A stretch of 51,929 nt of DNA from Bacillota bacterium (GTDB lineage Bacteria; Bacillota; UBA4882; UBA8346). The stretch is from NCBI GenBank assembly GCA_023436305.1, contig JAEZJQ010000055.1, positions 1 through 51,929 on the forward strand. Reading direction: 5' to 3'. Positions 1 to 8,558 of the stretch are shown here, piece by piece. The position numbers and the translations under genes are program-made. Under the pieces are notes generated by a model. The model ran no database searches. It had not been told where the DNA came from and saw only the letters and a program-made list of their open reading frames with translations. Numbering within the stretch: the first letter of the stretch is position 1; every line of letters begins with the position of its first letter.

Positions 1-2
1 CG

Positions 3-167
3 GTTGAGGTTCGAAAGCTGTTAGAGGAACTTGATGATGTACAAAAGGATTTGATTACAATTGGTTTCAATGTAGCGATAAAACGGGGGTTTTTCACGGC
101 CTTTCGGTTTATATTTTACAGTCTTACTGCGGAGCCGGGGGAATGGTTGAACAATAACGAAATATAG
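3..167 (+). CDS. C-terminal end of an unidentified protein (partial)
   Basis: An open frame runs in from the left edge and stops at TAG 165-167, giving about 54 residues. The fragment has a charged helical start (VRKLLEELDDVQKDL), then a hydrophobic stretch with many aromatics (FFTAFRFIFYSL), and ends in NNNEI. It could be an amphipathic or membrane-associated tail. I do not recognise the family and the true start lies outside the window. The next gene converges on it from the other strand 21 bases later. Confidence 0.45.
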   Translation, partial: VEVRKLLEELDDVQKDLITIGFNVAIKRGFFTAFRFIFYSLTAEPGEWLNNNEI

Positions 168-188
168 ATTGAAATTAAAAACGCCTTT

Positions 189-689
189 TTATTGTTTATT
201 AATTTTGCCAAGTAAAAATTGAACATCCTTATCATCTAATTCTTTCCAGGCGCGTAATGCAGAAGATATAGCTGCTAAAAGAGTTTGATCTGAATTAAGA
301 TTTGGTTTTCTAGACAATTTATTTAGAACATCAGGACTAAGCTTTAAAGGTCTTTTTAAAATACGTGATTTATCTTGGTAGCCAAAAGCGATTACATTAT
401 CATTACTTACATTAGTGGAGTATAAATGGGGATTTTTATACTTTTCTTTTATTGTTGGTGATTCTTGAGCTTCTTTAGCCGGTATAACTTCTTTAACCTT
501 ATAATATGACGTTATATATCTATATTCTCCAATTGTTATATGAAAAAAAATGTAATCATTTGGTTTAATCTTTTTCATAAGTTTTCTTCCGTTTATTCCC
601 AAATTTCCATATGTAAATTCATTTAACATTGGGTCAATATGTCCTCCAATAGTATTTGGATCTTTATACGGAATCAAATAACTTGCCAT
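189..689 (-). CDS. Hypothetical protein, possible PUA-like fold
   Basis: This is a 166-residue soluble protein with no signal peptide or membrane segment. Its start is set by a good site (GGGAGG) about 8 bases before ATG. The middle (residues 35-70) is rich in beta-forming aromatic residues around NDYIFFHITIGEYRYI, and the C-terminus is helical. The alternation of hydrophobic strands near the N-terminus recalls small PUA/EVE-type domains that bind nucleic acid or modified bases, but this is only an impression. Codons are markedly more AT-rich than in the neighbouring pilus-like genes, which may mean separate ancestry. Function unknown. Confidence 0.6.
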   Translation of the reverse strand: MASYLIPYKDPNTIGGHIDPMLNEFTYGNLGINGRKLMKKIKPNDYIFFHITIGEYRYITSYYKVKEVIPAKEAQESPTIKEKYKNPHLYSTNVSNDNVIAFGYQDKSRILKRPLKLSPDVLNKLSRKPNLNSDQTLLAAISSALRAWKELDDKDVQFLLGKINKQ

Positions 690-830
690 CTCGAATTCCT
701 CCCGAAAAATTTACTTACTCAATGTCAACTTGGCTTTCAAAACTATCTAATACTATATTTGAGGTAATTTAAATAATTTTGGACTATGGCTTTTAATATG
801 TAAGTCTACATGATATGAACCCCTTCCGAT

Positions 831-3800
831 TTACTGGTTTGATTCTTCGATATAGTTAAAAACCAACTGAATCAGAATATTATTAACATCCAAAGAGTCT
901 TTTTTAATTAAAACATGATAACTGTCGTTACCTGAGACTTTCATCCCCCTGGGCAAAGTTTCCGGAATTACTTTCACCGTATGTTCTCCCAATGGAACAT
1001 TTTCAAAATAAAATTCTCCCTTATCGGAAGTATAAATCTTCTGCTCATCATCCAGTAGAATTCCCACCCATGAAACCGGCTGCTCATCGATATCGATCCT
1101 GCCGTTGGCGTTGCTATCGAGCAATACTTTTCCCGATATGGAGCCGTTGAGGGTTAACCCAAAATCCAATATCATATTTTCACTGGGTTTAATTTTAATG
1201 AGCTGTTCCCCGGTCTTCGGGGTATAATCGGCCGGCAGGGATTTTAAACTAAAATTCGCCCGGTAAATCCCCGGTTCCACCGAGTTAAACATATAAACGC
1301 CGAAATCATTGGCGACTGCTTCGCTGCCATCGAGAGAAATCTTGATACCGGCAATCCCCGGCTCATTGCGGTCCATCTTTCCATTGCCGTTTTCATCAAG
1401 GAAGACCGTGCCGCTTATAAACGACAGGTTTTCATCGTCGCTGTAACGAAAGGTACGAAGTTGGCCCCTGTTAAAACCGATTCCTTGCTGCATCGTCAGC
1501 CGGATAACATCGGTGGCTTCAGAACTCCAGAAGGTATCATATAATCGTTCCGCCTCCAGCAACAATTCCAACCCGGATTTGAAATTGATTTGAATCCCGG
1601 ATGAATACGACCATTGCGGTTGATACCACTCTCCCATGGGTAAAACATATTTGATGTCCCCCCAAACCCGGAAGTTGTTCGAAAGCGGCCGATAATTAAA
1701 CCGGAATTCATTGGTCGCATAGGCACAATTTAGTTGGTCCATGATATACTCATAATGGTAATTGGCGCTCAGCGTGTTCATCAGGGAATGTGACACGGTC
1801 CCGGTGAACTTTTGGCTGGTGATGCCGGTTAGCGTCTCTTCATTGAATTTATCCACACCAACACTCCCCGCCATGGATATCCAGGTATTTTTCGCGGCCC
1901 ATTTCAACTCCGCTTCGGCTACATAGCTAAACTCCCCGCACGCGCGTGCGCAGCTTACTCCGTCATACCAGCTTTCGGCCGGGCTAAAGCAGGCCCCAAA
2001 CAGCCAGGATTTACCGGCGCTTTTTAGAAAACTAAAGTCCAAACCAGCCATTTTCCAATTAAAGGTGGTATCGGACCCGGTAATCTCCGAACTCAAAAGG
2101 GTAAGATTGGCTTTGACCGCCAGATCTTTTTTCTTTAATGAATATTCACCGATCAGCCCCAGTTGTTCTTGTGATCCATAAGTATTCCGGTAGCTGTTTT
2201 TTTGTAAAGCCAACGATTTTACAGTCTGAATATCTTTGGTGGATGTATCAATATATTTCAGTTCAAACTCCTTGGAAGAAGCCGCGTTGTCTTCGGATAC
2301 AGGCTCCAGCATACTTCCGGAAACCGCCAACACTTGATGTTGCGATAGCTCCATCTCATCCAGAAAATTCAGTCCACGTCCCGGACTGAGGTGGCGAAAC
2401 CCCTTGGTAAGTTCGTCTGGAATACAAAAGGCGACCACCTCGAAAGAACCATGCTCCATCTCCGCTAAAATTGAGGTTTCCCAGCCATTTTCTAAAGGCT
2501 CTCCAGTCTCGCGGCCGCTAACCAGCCAGTCCACGGTATAAATTAAGCCGTCCCCCACCCGGAAAGCAAAGCCCAAATCACCGCTATCGATGGTGCCGTT
2601 ATCGATACCCAAAAAGTCGTACGGTGTGATCCGGGTGATTTCACAGTTAAATGTGGCCCCATCGGCCAAACCGTAATTCATCTTGACCGCCAAAGCCCGC
2701 CCTTCCCAATACTCAATCCCGGGCTGACGGTAGTCCCCGTAGGCTAACAAATATTCCTGGTCACCTTCAAATAATAACCGGGGAAAAGCTGCAATTTTTT
2801 TGACTTCTTCCACCGATTGACCGTTACTTTTTTCAATAATTACTGTAACGATATTAATCCGTTTCAACCGTAGCGGAATGTCCGTAAATATATAGGTATA
2901 TTGATCTTGCACCGAAAGTTCCCGGATCAGCTCTCCATTGACCATCAGTTTTACTTTATCACCCGGAACCGCGTTTCCGGAGACCGTGGTAAATGCATAC
3001 AATTTGGATTGATATTTTGGCTCCGAATTCCGGTAAGTAATTCCCCGTAAATCTTTCAGGCCAAGGGTTTGGATAAGTTCAACCTCGGAATCGCCGATAA
3101 TGACAGTTTTAGTCTCATCTTCATACTTGCCGCAAATCCGGGTTAACTCCGAATACGGCCCATCTTTCAACCGATCATAACCCATATCCGTCTCTGTAGA
3201 AATCGTCCAGGGCCCGGCCCGGCCATCACCCCGGATACTCAATACGCCATTTTGAGTTTGATTTCCGGATAAATCATCCCGCAGTTCGGTAACAAGTTTA
3301 TATTCGATGGTTCCGATGGAGCAAGCCGGCCCTTCTCGTGGCGCGGGTTCCGAGACGGAAGTTTGCATCATGGTTAGCTGGTTGGTCCACCCGGTGTCAG
3401 CCGCCGGTATTTTTCCGGGAGGCGCCATCCAGTCTCCCGCAATGGTCAATTCCTGATATTTGGAGTTCCAGGTAATTTTCACACCGGCCAAGTATTCAAT
3501 TAATCGCGGACTAATATAAAAATCGGAGTTCAGGACCACCGGGGGTTGCTCCTGCCAGGCCCCTTGAACCTCAACTATATAACGGCCGCCATTGATGTCG
3601 AGCTCCGCTTTCCGGTTGAAACGTTTGGAGGTGATGAGCACAATATTTTGGTCGCGTTTCAAATCAATCTCCAACTCTAATTGGGTGGAAACGGCATTCA
3701 CCGGCACCAGGACATTGTCTCCCAAATCCAGCAACTCGAAATCCGGATCTTTACTTACCGTAACATTTTGCGATGTTATAATCAAAGATACTACACTGGT

Positions 3801-3890
3801 CTCTTGATTTGGAGCGAAAGCAAAAACATAACCGGCCGGAATAACTATGAATAGAACGGTTAATAAAACGCACCACGCTTTAACTTTCAT
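831..3890 (-). CDS. Usher-like outer membrane protein with SdrD-type C-terminal domains
   Basis: A 1019-residue secreted protein with a signal peptide (residues 1-25). Residues about 45-150 resemble the copper amine oxidase N-terminal-like domain of Firmicute surface proteins. A long beta-rich region (about 190-820) follows. Around 265-370 it holds GDSEVELIQTLGLKDLRGI, a small beta domain with VMVNGEL-type spacing (VKLMVNGELIREL, FTDIPL) and then LLAYGDYR. This order recalls the plug and barrel of fimbrial ushers. The last 200 residues are two tandem beta-sandwich domains (about 823-916 and 917-1015), each opening with a calcium-loop-like DxNxNGxxDxxE motif (DENGNGKMDRNE, DSNANGRIDIDE) as in SdrD B-type repeats. 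It ends a four-gene minus-strand run after a PapD-like chaperone and a pilin-like gene, which supports an usher role: threading subunits through an outer membrane. The usher assignment is inference; it could be another large surface beta protein. Confidence 0.6.
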   Translation of the reverse strand: MKVKAWCVLLTVLFIVIPAGYVFAFAPNQETSVVSLIITSQNVTVSKDPDFELLDLGDNVLVPVNAVSTQLELEIDLKRDQNIVLITSKRFNRKAELDINGGRYIVEVQGAWQEQPPVVLNSDFYISPRLIEYLAGVKITWNSKYQELTIAGDWMAPPGKIPAADTGWTNQLTMMQTSVSEPAPREGPACSIGTIEYKLVTELRDDLSGNQTQNGVLSIRGDGRAGPWTISTETDMGYDRLKDGPYSELTRICGKYEDETKTVIIGDSEVELIQTLGLKDLRGITYRNSEPKYQSKLYAFTTVSGNAVPGDKVKLMVNGELIRELSVQDQYTYIFTDIPLRLKRINIVTVIIEKSNGQSVEEVKKIAAFPRLLFEGDQEYLLAYGDYRQPGIEYWEGRALAVKMNYGLADGATFNCEITRITPYDFLGIDNGTIDSGDLGFAFRVGDGLIYTVDWLVSGRETGEPLENGWETSILAEMEHGSFEVVAFCIPDELTKGFRHLSPGRGLNFLDEMELSQHQVLAVSGSMLEPVSEDNAASSKEFELKYIDTSTKDIQTVKSLALQKNSYRNTYGSQEQLGLIGEYSLKKKDLAVKANLTLLSSEITGSDTTFNWKMAGLDFSFLKSAGKSWLFGACFSPAESWYDGVSCARACGEFSYVAEAELKWAAKNTWISMAGSVGVDKFNEETLTGITSQKFTGTVSHSLMNTLSANYHYEYIMDQLNCAYATNEFRFNYRPLSNNFRVWGDIKYVLPMGEWYQPQWSYSSGIQINFKSGLELLLEAERLYDTFWSSEATDVIRLTMQQGIGFNRGQLRTFRYSDDENLSFISGTVFLDENGNGKMDRNEPGIAGIKISLDGSEAVANDFGVYMFNSVEPGIYRANFSLKSLPADYTPKTGEQLIKIKPSENMILDFGLTLNGSISGKVLLDSNANGRIDIDEQPVSWVGILLDDEQKIYTSDKGEFYFENVPLGEHTVKVIPETLPRGMKVSGNDSYHVLIKKDSLDVNNILIQLVFNYIEESNQ

Positions 3891-4055
3891 TACCTACCAT
3901 CCTAAATCATTATTAATCCCAATTCTACGACCCAATACGCCAAGCGCCGGATTTAGACCCATATTTCCAAAGAATATAAACCCCTCGCACTCACACTCAT
4001 TACCCAATGATCCAAGACCCGTGACCCGTGATCCAAAGTCCATGACCCGCAACAA

Positions 4056-4862
4056 TTATTTAGCGACAGCAAACGGTATGGAGTGAGTTAGTGTTTTGGG
4101 AGTATTAAAAAATTTAAGCTCCAATAATAAATTGTATTTACCGGGCGCATATTTCCCTTCGAGCGGGAAAATTATATCTTTTTTGAATTCCGGTAAAATG
4201 ACCGCTTCCGAAGTTTGGCCCGTATTCACCAAAGCTCCTTTTTCATTGATCACTTTATAATCAACCCGGAATCTGGCATGTGATGAACCCTCATTTCCGG
4301 CGATAATATGAAGAATGGGTTTGCCGTCCGCTAAAAATTTAACTTCAACCGATGCCAGCCGTAGTTTCAAGCGCACCGGGGCATTCGCCAGATAAATGGT
4401 GGAACCGACTTCCGTTAATACTTTGGCGTTGAGACCTTGTTGCGAAAGCGCCGATTCTTCCTCAAAAAAAACGATGCCTTTTCTTTCGCCAACCGTATCG
4501 TCAGATGGCGCGGTTATGGTAAAACGGACGGTTTGAGTTTCACCGGGCGCAATCTTAAAACGGCGGGGATTAAACTTGATGAGTCCGTTTAAAGTGTCTT
4601 TACGGGTGCCGAATTGGTAAGTAATTAATTTATCCTGGGCATCCAAGCTCCAATCATAAACGGTCGCGCTGACTTCGGCGGTTTTCGTTCCCTCGTTGCG
4701 GACGTGAATGACATCGGTAATCCGGCCGTTCGGTTTTGCCGTAAAAATAAACCGTCCCGGTTCAACCATCGTAGAAGCTCCAATCGTAGCCACACCGATA
4801 ATCACCGAAATAATAATTAGGCCGAATGCCCAACTGAATCGCCCCAACAATCTATCTTGCAT
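4056..4862 (-). CDS. PapD-like periplasmic pilus chaperone
   Basis: A secreted protein of about 268 residues. I place the start at ATG 4862 because TTGGAGG stands 8 bases before it and a signal peptide follows at once (MQDRLLGRF then a hydrophobic stretch); the frame is open 23 codons further up without a site. The mature part has two immunoglobulin-like halves. The first contains VIHVRNEGTKTAEVSATVYD and then FNPRRFKIAPGETQTVRFTI, which matches the conserved pattern of PapD-type chaperones (an 'F.l.PG..q.VR' strand where the subunit binds). Firmicute DUF916-type proteins share this fold, so the family edge is fuzzy. It lies between a pilin-like gene and the usher-like gene, with intergenic gaps of 106 and 165 bases, as expected for a chaperone-usher operon. 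Confidence 0.7.
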   Translation of the reverse strand: MQDRLLGRFSWAFGLIIISVIIGVATIGASTMVEPGRFIFTAKPNGRITDVIHVRNEGTKTAEVSATVYDWSLDAQDKLITYQFGTRKDTLNGLIKFNPRRFKIAPGETQTVRFTITAPSDDTVGERKGIVFFEEESALSQQGLNAKVLTEVGSTIYLANAPVRLKLRLASVEVKFLADGKPILHIIAGNEGSSHARFRVDYKVINEKGALVNTGQTSEAVILPEFKKDIIFPLEGKYAPGKYNLLLELKFFNTPKTLTHSIPFAVAK

Positions 4863-4968
4863 GAATACAACCTCCAAGTTTTGATATACCCGATACGATC
4901 TTAAATGAAATGGTTGGCGCCGCGCCACCAACCATTTCCACTTAACAACCGTATAATTGGATTGTTTT

Positions 4969-5742
4969 TTATATGGTATACGCTCTGAAAGTTACCGTCC
5001 CGCCATATTGACCGTGAGCTGTCGTTTTCAGATACGGAACCCGGAAATCATGCAAAACGGTCATTGATTCGCAGGAATGTTTCTGTCCGATCAAATTCAG
5101 GTTATTGGTGGTGAAGCTCCAGGCAGGGCTCCAATTGTTGGCATCAACTTTGGTTCTCATTTGAATATCCAGGGTTTTATCGGCGGCAGTCACATCCGCG
5201 TTATTGGTGGTTAAAGGAGCAGAAATCACTTCATATTTGTAATTATCATTGGAATAAAGCTCAACTTTGAAAATGTCACAAGCCCGAATATAATTACCGG
5301 TGCCGGGGGCAATCTCCGCGTTCCGGCCATGGCCGACGACTTCCCAATTTTCATTCACAAAACCACCGATTTCATTATCGAATGAAATATAGTAACGGTC
5401 TTCGTTCCTCACCGCATCCGCATCCGGACCGAAACTCTCCACGGAAGTCTTACCCGTATTGCCTGATAACACCAGCTTCAAATAGCATGGGATATAAGCT
5501 TGGGCCTCCACGGTAACCTCAGCGGATTGTTGATGAAGATTCTGCTGATCGACATCCGCGTAATTCCCGCCGGTTCGATTATGAATGTAAGAAAGGTTTG
5601 AGTTGTCCGCGCTTATGGTCGTATTAATCACGATACCGTCGTCATTTTCATGGGTCAGATAAGTTTGTGATTCTTCGGCAAACAAAGTGGTGGAAAATAT
5701 TACAATCACAACGATGAATAGTAAAAAGACGCTTTTCTTCAC
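4969..5742 (-). CDS. Secreted pilin-like structural protein
   Basis: A 257-residue protein starting at GTG 5742, preceded by GGAGG. The signal peptide has a very hydrophobic core (residues 4-20) and an AEE cleavage region. The mature protein is short beta strands with many Asn, Thr and Tyr and no membrane anchor, sortase motif or catalytic signature. It has only a few cysteines (YIPCYLK, RACDIF, HSCES). The C-terminal strand (GQYGGTVTFRAYTI) ends in alternating hydrophobics, like the donor or acceptor strand of a fimbrial subunit. Its place directly upstream of a PapD-like chaperone makes a polymerising subunit the most likely role. No homologue recognised by sequence alone. Confidence 0.55.
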   Translation of the reverse strand: MKKSVFLLFIVVIVIFSTTLFAEESQTYLTHENDDGIVINTTISADNSNLSYIHNRTGGNYADVDQQNLHQQSAEVTVEAQAYIPCYLKLVLSGNTGKTSVESFGPDADAVRNEDRYYISFDNEIGGFVNENWEVVGHGRNAEIAPGTGNYIRACDIFKVELYSNDNYKYEVISAPLTTNNADVTAADKTLDIQMRTKVDANNWSPAWSFTTNNLNLIGQKHSCESMTVLHDFRVPYLKTTAHGQYGGTVTFRAYTI

Positions 5743-5828
5743 GGAAAATCCTCCTATGAATTTTTTGATTTTTATTACTGCCTTCTATCTACAATCCGGA
5801 ATCTTTACGCGGTAAAACCGGAATGTAT

Positions 5829-6728
5829 TCAAAAATTGACGGCAGATTTTGCATCGTAGATTTCACCGGTAAAGTGCAGTTTGAACTTGTATATCCCGGC
5901 AGGGCACTTTGCAAAATCGTTTACAGATACATTAACCGGGACTTTACACCAGTATTGCTTTTCATTGACGGTTGGCGCCCCGGCGGCCACCGGTTTTCTG
6001 CTTTGGAACAGACCGATACCCATTTGTTCAATCCCACGATAACCACTGGCCTGTCCACCACTGGTTTTAATGGCTAAAGGAAGGTTTACCTCCGCCGTAC
6101 CATACAAATCCAAATAAATAATCCAATCCGTATTGGAAGCAACCTTAAGGTTCAAAGGTTCCGAACTTTGTAAGTCACGGTTCCCGTGAAAAATAATGGA
6201 TTCCAATTTTAACAATGGTATATCGCTTTGAAGGTTAACCCAGGCTTCAATACTCACCTTGACAGGAATGGACACAGGTGATTCGGAAAGCCATTGTTTC
6301 CGGTCCGGGTTTTCTGGGTTTAATTTCCAATATTTCAGTAAAATCTCCCCTGTGTAACATCCCGGGCGATCAATGGGCCGGAGTTCCAGGTTCAGCTTCA
6401 GGTTAACCGGCGCCGTTTGGGATAACCCTTTAAAATCGATGAAGACCTGCGGTTCATCCAACGGTATGGTTTTATTGCTCCACAGGAGCATCATTCGTTC
6501 CCGGGGAATTTTGTCATGATTTTGGCTGTTTATCAGCCCATAAGAAGACTCGATCATTACTCCACCGCAGGAAACGGGGATTGTCACCATCATGTTACGC
6601 GCTACCACTATGGATTGACTGGCCGTAACCCGACCGAAATCCACTGCTTCACCGGCCATAACCGGGGTTTTTAATGAAATCAAGCATATTATGAATATTA
6701 ATTTCTGCAATAGAAGTGTTTTTCCCAT
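5829..6728 (-). CDS. Secreted adhesin- or tip-like protein of the pilus-like cluster
   Basis: About 299 residues. ATG 6728 is preferred over the ATG 12 bases upstream because GGATGG sits 8 bases before it. The N-terminus is a signal peptide ending near VMAGEA. The mature chain is entirely beta-like in two parts: residues 30-160 (with VNLKLNLELRPIDRPGCYTG and LKYWKL) and 165-299 (with PLNLKVASNTDWIIYLDLYG and a final IYKFKLHFTGEI). The closing strand is typical of secreted Ig-like subunits and resembles the CPAGTYTGTV-type end of spore coat U/fimbrial proteins (here KCPAGIYKFKLHFTG). It is the first gene of the four-gene run and could be a tip adhesin or second subunit. Confidence 0.5.
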   Translation of the reverse strand: MGKTLLLQKLIFIICLISLKTPVMAGEAVDFGRVTASQSIVVARNMMVTIPVSCGGVMIESSYGLINSQNHDKIPRERMMLLWSNKTIPLDEPQVFIDFKGLSQTAPVNLKLNLELRPIDRPGCYTGEILLKYWKLNPENPDRKQWLSESPVSIPVKVSIEAWVNLQSDIPLLKLESIIFHGNRDLQSSEPLNLKVASNTDWIIYLDLYGTAEVNLPLAIKTSGGQASGYRGIEQMGIGLFQSRKPVAAGAPTVNEKQYWCKVPVNVSVNDFAKCPAGIYKFKLHFTGEIYDAKSAVNF

Positions 6729-6865
6729 TAAAAGAACCATCCAATCATTGAATAATCCATTTTTTGTTTGTTTTATTTTTACAATTTTTACAATTCAGAT
6801 TACACCTCAAAAATATATCAATACCGGTTGTTAATCGCTATGGCTATCGGTATAGTCGGAGGGAT

Positions 6866-6905
6866 AAAAAAAGTACAGTATAAAAATTACTTTATACTGT
6901 ACTTT
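6866..6905 (-). terminator. Rho-independent terminator of the response regulator gene
   Basis: A perfect 15-base inverted repeat (6870-6884 with 6891-6905) with a 6-base loop lies just after the stop of the regulator gene. On the minus strand the hairpin is followed by seven T (6872-6866). It separates the regulator from the pilus-like cluster downstream, so the two are probably not one transcript. Confidence 0.8.
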
Positions 6906-6932
6906 GGTATAGAATATTTATAATGAAACGGG

Positions 6933-7592
6933 CTACTCATCCGACAAAATACCTAAACGCCTGGCTTTTTCAATACCTTGATGACGGTTTTTAGCTTGTA
7001 ACCGCTGACAAATCTCTCGCATGTGATATTTGATGGTGCGATCACTAAGATAAAAGGCCGTCCCGATTTCCTTATAAGTTAACCCCTGGGAGACCATGGA
7101 TAAGATCCGGATCTGGCGTTGGTTTAAGGAGCATCTAGGCGTTTCTTCCTTAGTGGGTGAAGATTCGGTTTTTTGATCCCGGCGCGCGAATTCTTGAAGC
7201 AGTAAATTTGCTTTTCCAGGGGATAAAGCCGGTTCCCCTTTTTCTAAGTTATTTAATAAGTTTAAAAACTGATCAATGGTAAGAATCTTCAGCAAAAACC
7301 CGGAAGCGCCGCTTCGAATTGCGTCATATAAAATTTCATTATCGTCACAAGCGCTTAAGATTACTATTTTCACCTCGGGCATCTCTTTTTTGATCAGTCG
7401 AGTCGCTTCCAGGCCGTCACATTCCGGCATTAAATGGTCCATGATCACAACGTCGGGAGAGATTTGGCGGGTCATCGCCAATGCCTCAAAGCCGTTCTTG
7501 GCGGTACCAACTATGTTTAGTCCACGAACCGTAAGCAAACTTTGAAATGCTTCCAAAAACATCGGATGATCATCCACCAATAATATTCTCAA
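6933..7592 (-). CDS. NarL/FixJ-family response regulator (orphan)
   Basis: A 219-residue two-domain regulator. The receiver domain (1-120) has the acidic pocket VDDHP (D7, D8), the phospho-acceptor D52 in VIMDHLMP, S80 and K102. The C-terminal LuxR-type helix-turn-helix (about 155-215) reads LNQRQIRILSMVSQGLTYKEI and DRTIKYHMREICQRL. The start is TTG 7592, with GAAGGAAGG 7 bases before it. No histidine kinase gene lies in the window. It is transcribed toward the pilus-like cluster but is cut off from it by a strong terminator. It could still regulate that cluster in trans; this is inference from position only. Confidence 0.92.
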   Translation of the reverse strand: MRILLVDDHPMFLEAFQSLLTVRGLNIVGTAKNGFEALAMTRQISPDVVIMDHLMPECDGLEATRLIKKEMPEVKIVILSACDDNEILYDAIRSGASGFLLKILTIDQFLNLLNNLEKGEPALSPGKANLLLQEFARRDQKTESSPTKEETPRCSLNQRQIRILSMVSQGLTYKEIGTAFYLSDRTIKYHMREICQRLQAKNRHQGIEKARRLGILSDE

Positions 7593-7947
7593 TGTAAATT
7601 TCCTTCCTTCATTCGTTATATTTATTTCACATTATAATTAGAATGTTAATATTTAACTTAATTGTACATTAATTAAGCGAATGAAACAAGTGTTATCTTT
7701 TTTATCGACTCACCTGGAAATTCCAGATATTGTTAAACTCTCCGTTTTCATTTAAAAATCCCAGTTTAAAAAAGGATTTCCTGAGAATTCATCGAAATAA
7801 ACAATGCTGATAACGTCATGTTTCATCTGGCCCATTTGGGGTATCTCAACAACTTTTTTACCGGTAATATTCTAATTGATATTAAATTTCCATATATTTG
7901 GAGCAGATAAGTTACAGAATTTACAATTCTCATGTGAGGTGGAAAAT

Positions 7948-8319
7948 TTGACGATTCAAAACGGTTTAAAATTGGAATTACGGGCCAAGCAACCGGACCT
8001 CCGGATTCGATTTATCAAGCATTTGGTGACCGCTTCATGGATTTTGGCGATAATCGCCTTTCTCATTACTTGTTTAACCTTACCGCCCATTAAGATTTTT
8101 TTGAATGAATATTTGAAACTCAATCTGCCAACCAGCCGCAATCAGTTTTTTACGGCCATCTGCCTTGGTTCCATTGCCGTCACTTTTCTGGCAAGCATTA
8201 CCGGAGTGGGTCTAAATTCCACCAGAAACCGCCGCCGTGGAGATCATTTTTATAATTCACTGGTTGTTATCAGTATATTATCGGGGATAAGTATCATTGT
8301 TTGGTTTACCTTGATATAA
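7948..8319 (+). CDS. Small integral membrane protein
   Basis: The start is probably TTG 7948, because GAGGTGG precedes it by 5-6 bases; an ATG further upstream (7876) has no ribosome site. The 123-residue product has a cytoplasmic basic N-terminus (RAKQPDLRIRFIKH) and three likely membrane helices (about 27-50, 65-88 and 100-122), with NSTRNRRRGD in a positive loop before the last. No known motif is recognised. It is a single-gene unit closed by the hairpin at 8356-8386. Confidence 0.6.
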   Translation: MTIQNGLKLELRAKQPDLRIRFIKHLVTASWILAIIAFLITCLTLPPIKIFLNEYLKLNLPTSRNQFFTAICLGSIAVTFLASITGVGLNSTRNRRRGDHFYNSLVVISILSGISIIVWFTLI

Positions 8320-8355
8320 AAAGCAGGGTGGATAGCCGGGAGTAAATGCAATCAA

Positions 8356-8386
8356 AAAAGTCCTTCGGGCCATCCGAAGGACTTTT
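8356..8386. terminator. Strong bidirectional terminator
   Basis: A perfect 13-base stem, AAAAGTCCTTCGG (8356-8368) with CCGAAGGACTTTT (8374-8386), and a 5-base loop. A-run before and T-run after make it usable from both strands. It closes the small membrane gene on plus and may stop the rhomboid-like gene on minus. Confidence 0.85.
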
Positions 8387-8558
8387 ATCATATAAGAAAA
8401 AACAAACTCCTTTCCACCGCATACTGAACAAAACAAACAAAAAAGTCTTTTACGCTGAAAATCCGGAGACAACAGACCGGAGGCACGAGAAGCTAAGAAG
8501 ATACACATTGATGGACTGTCCAAAACAGTATTTTCAATGTTTTACGATACTTATACGC

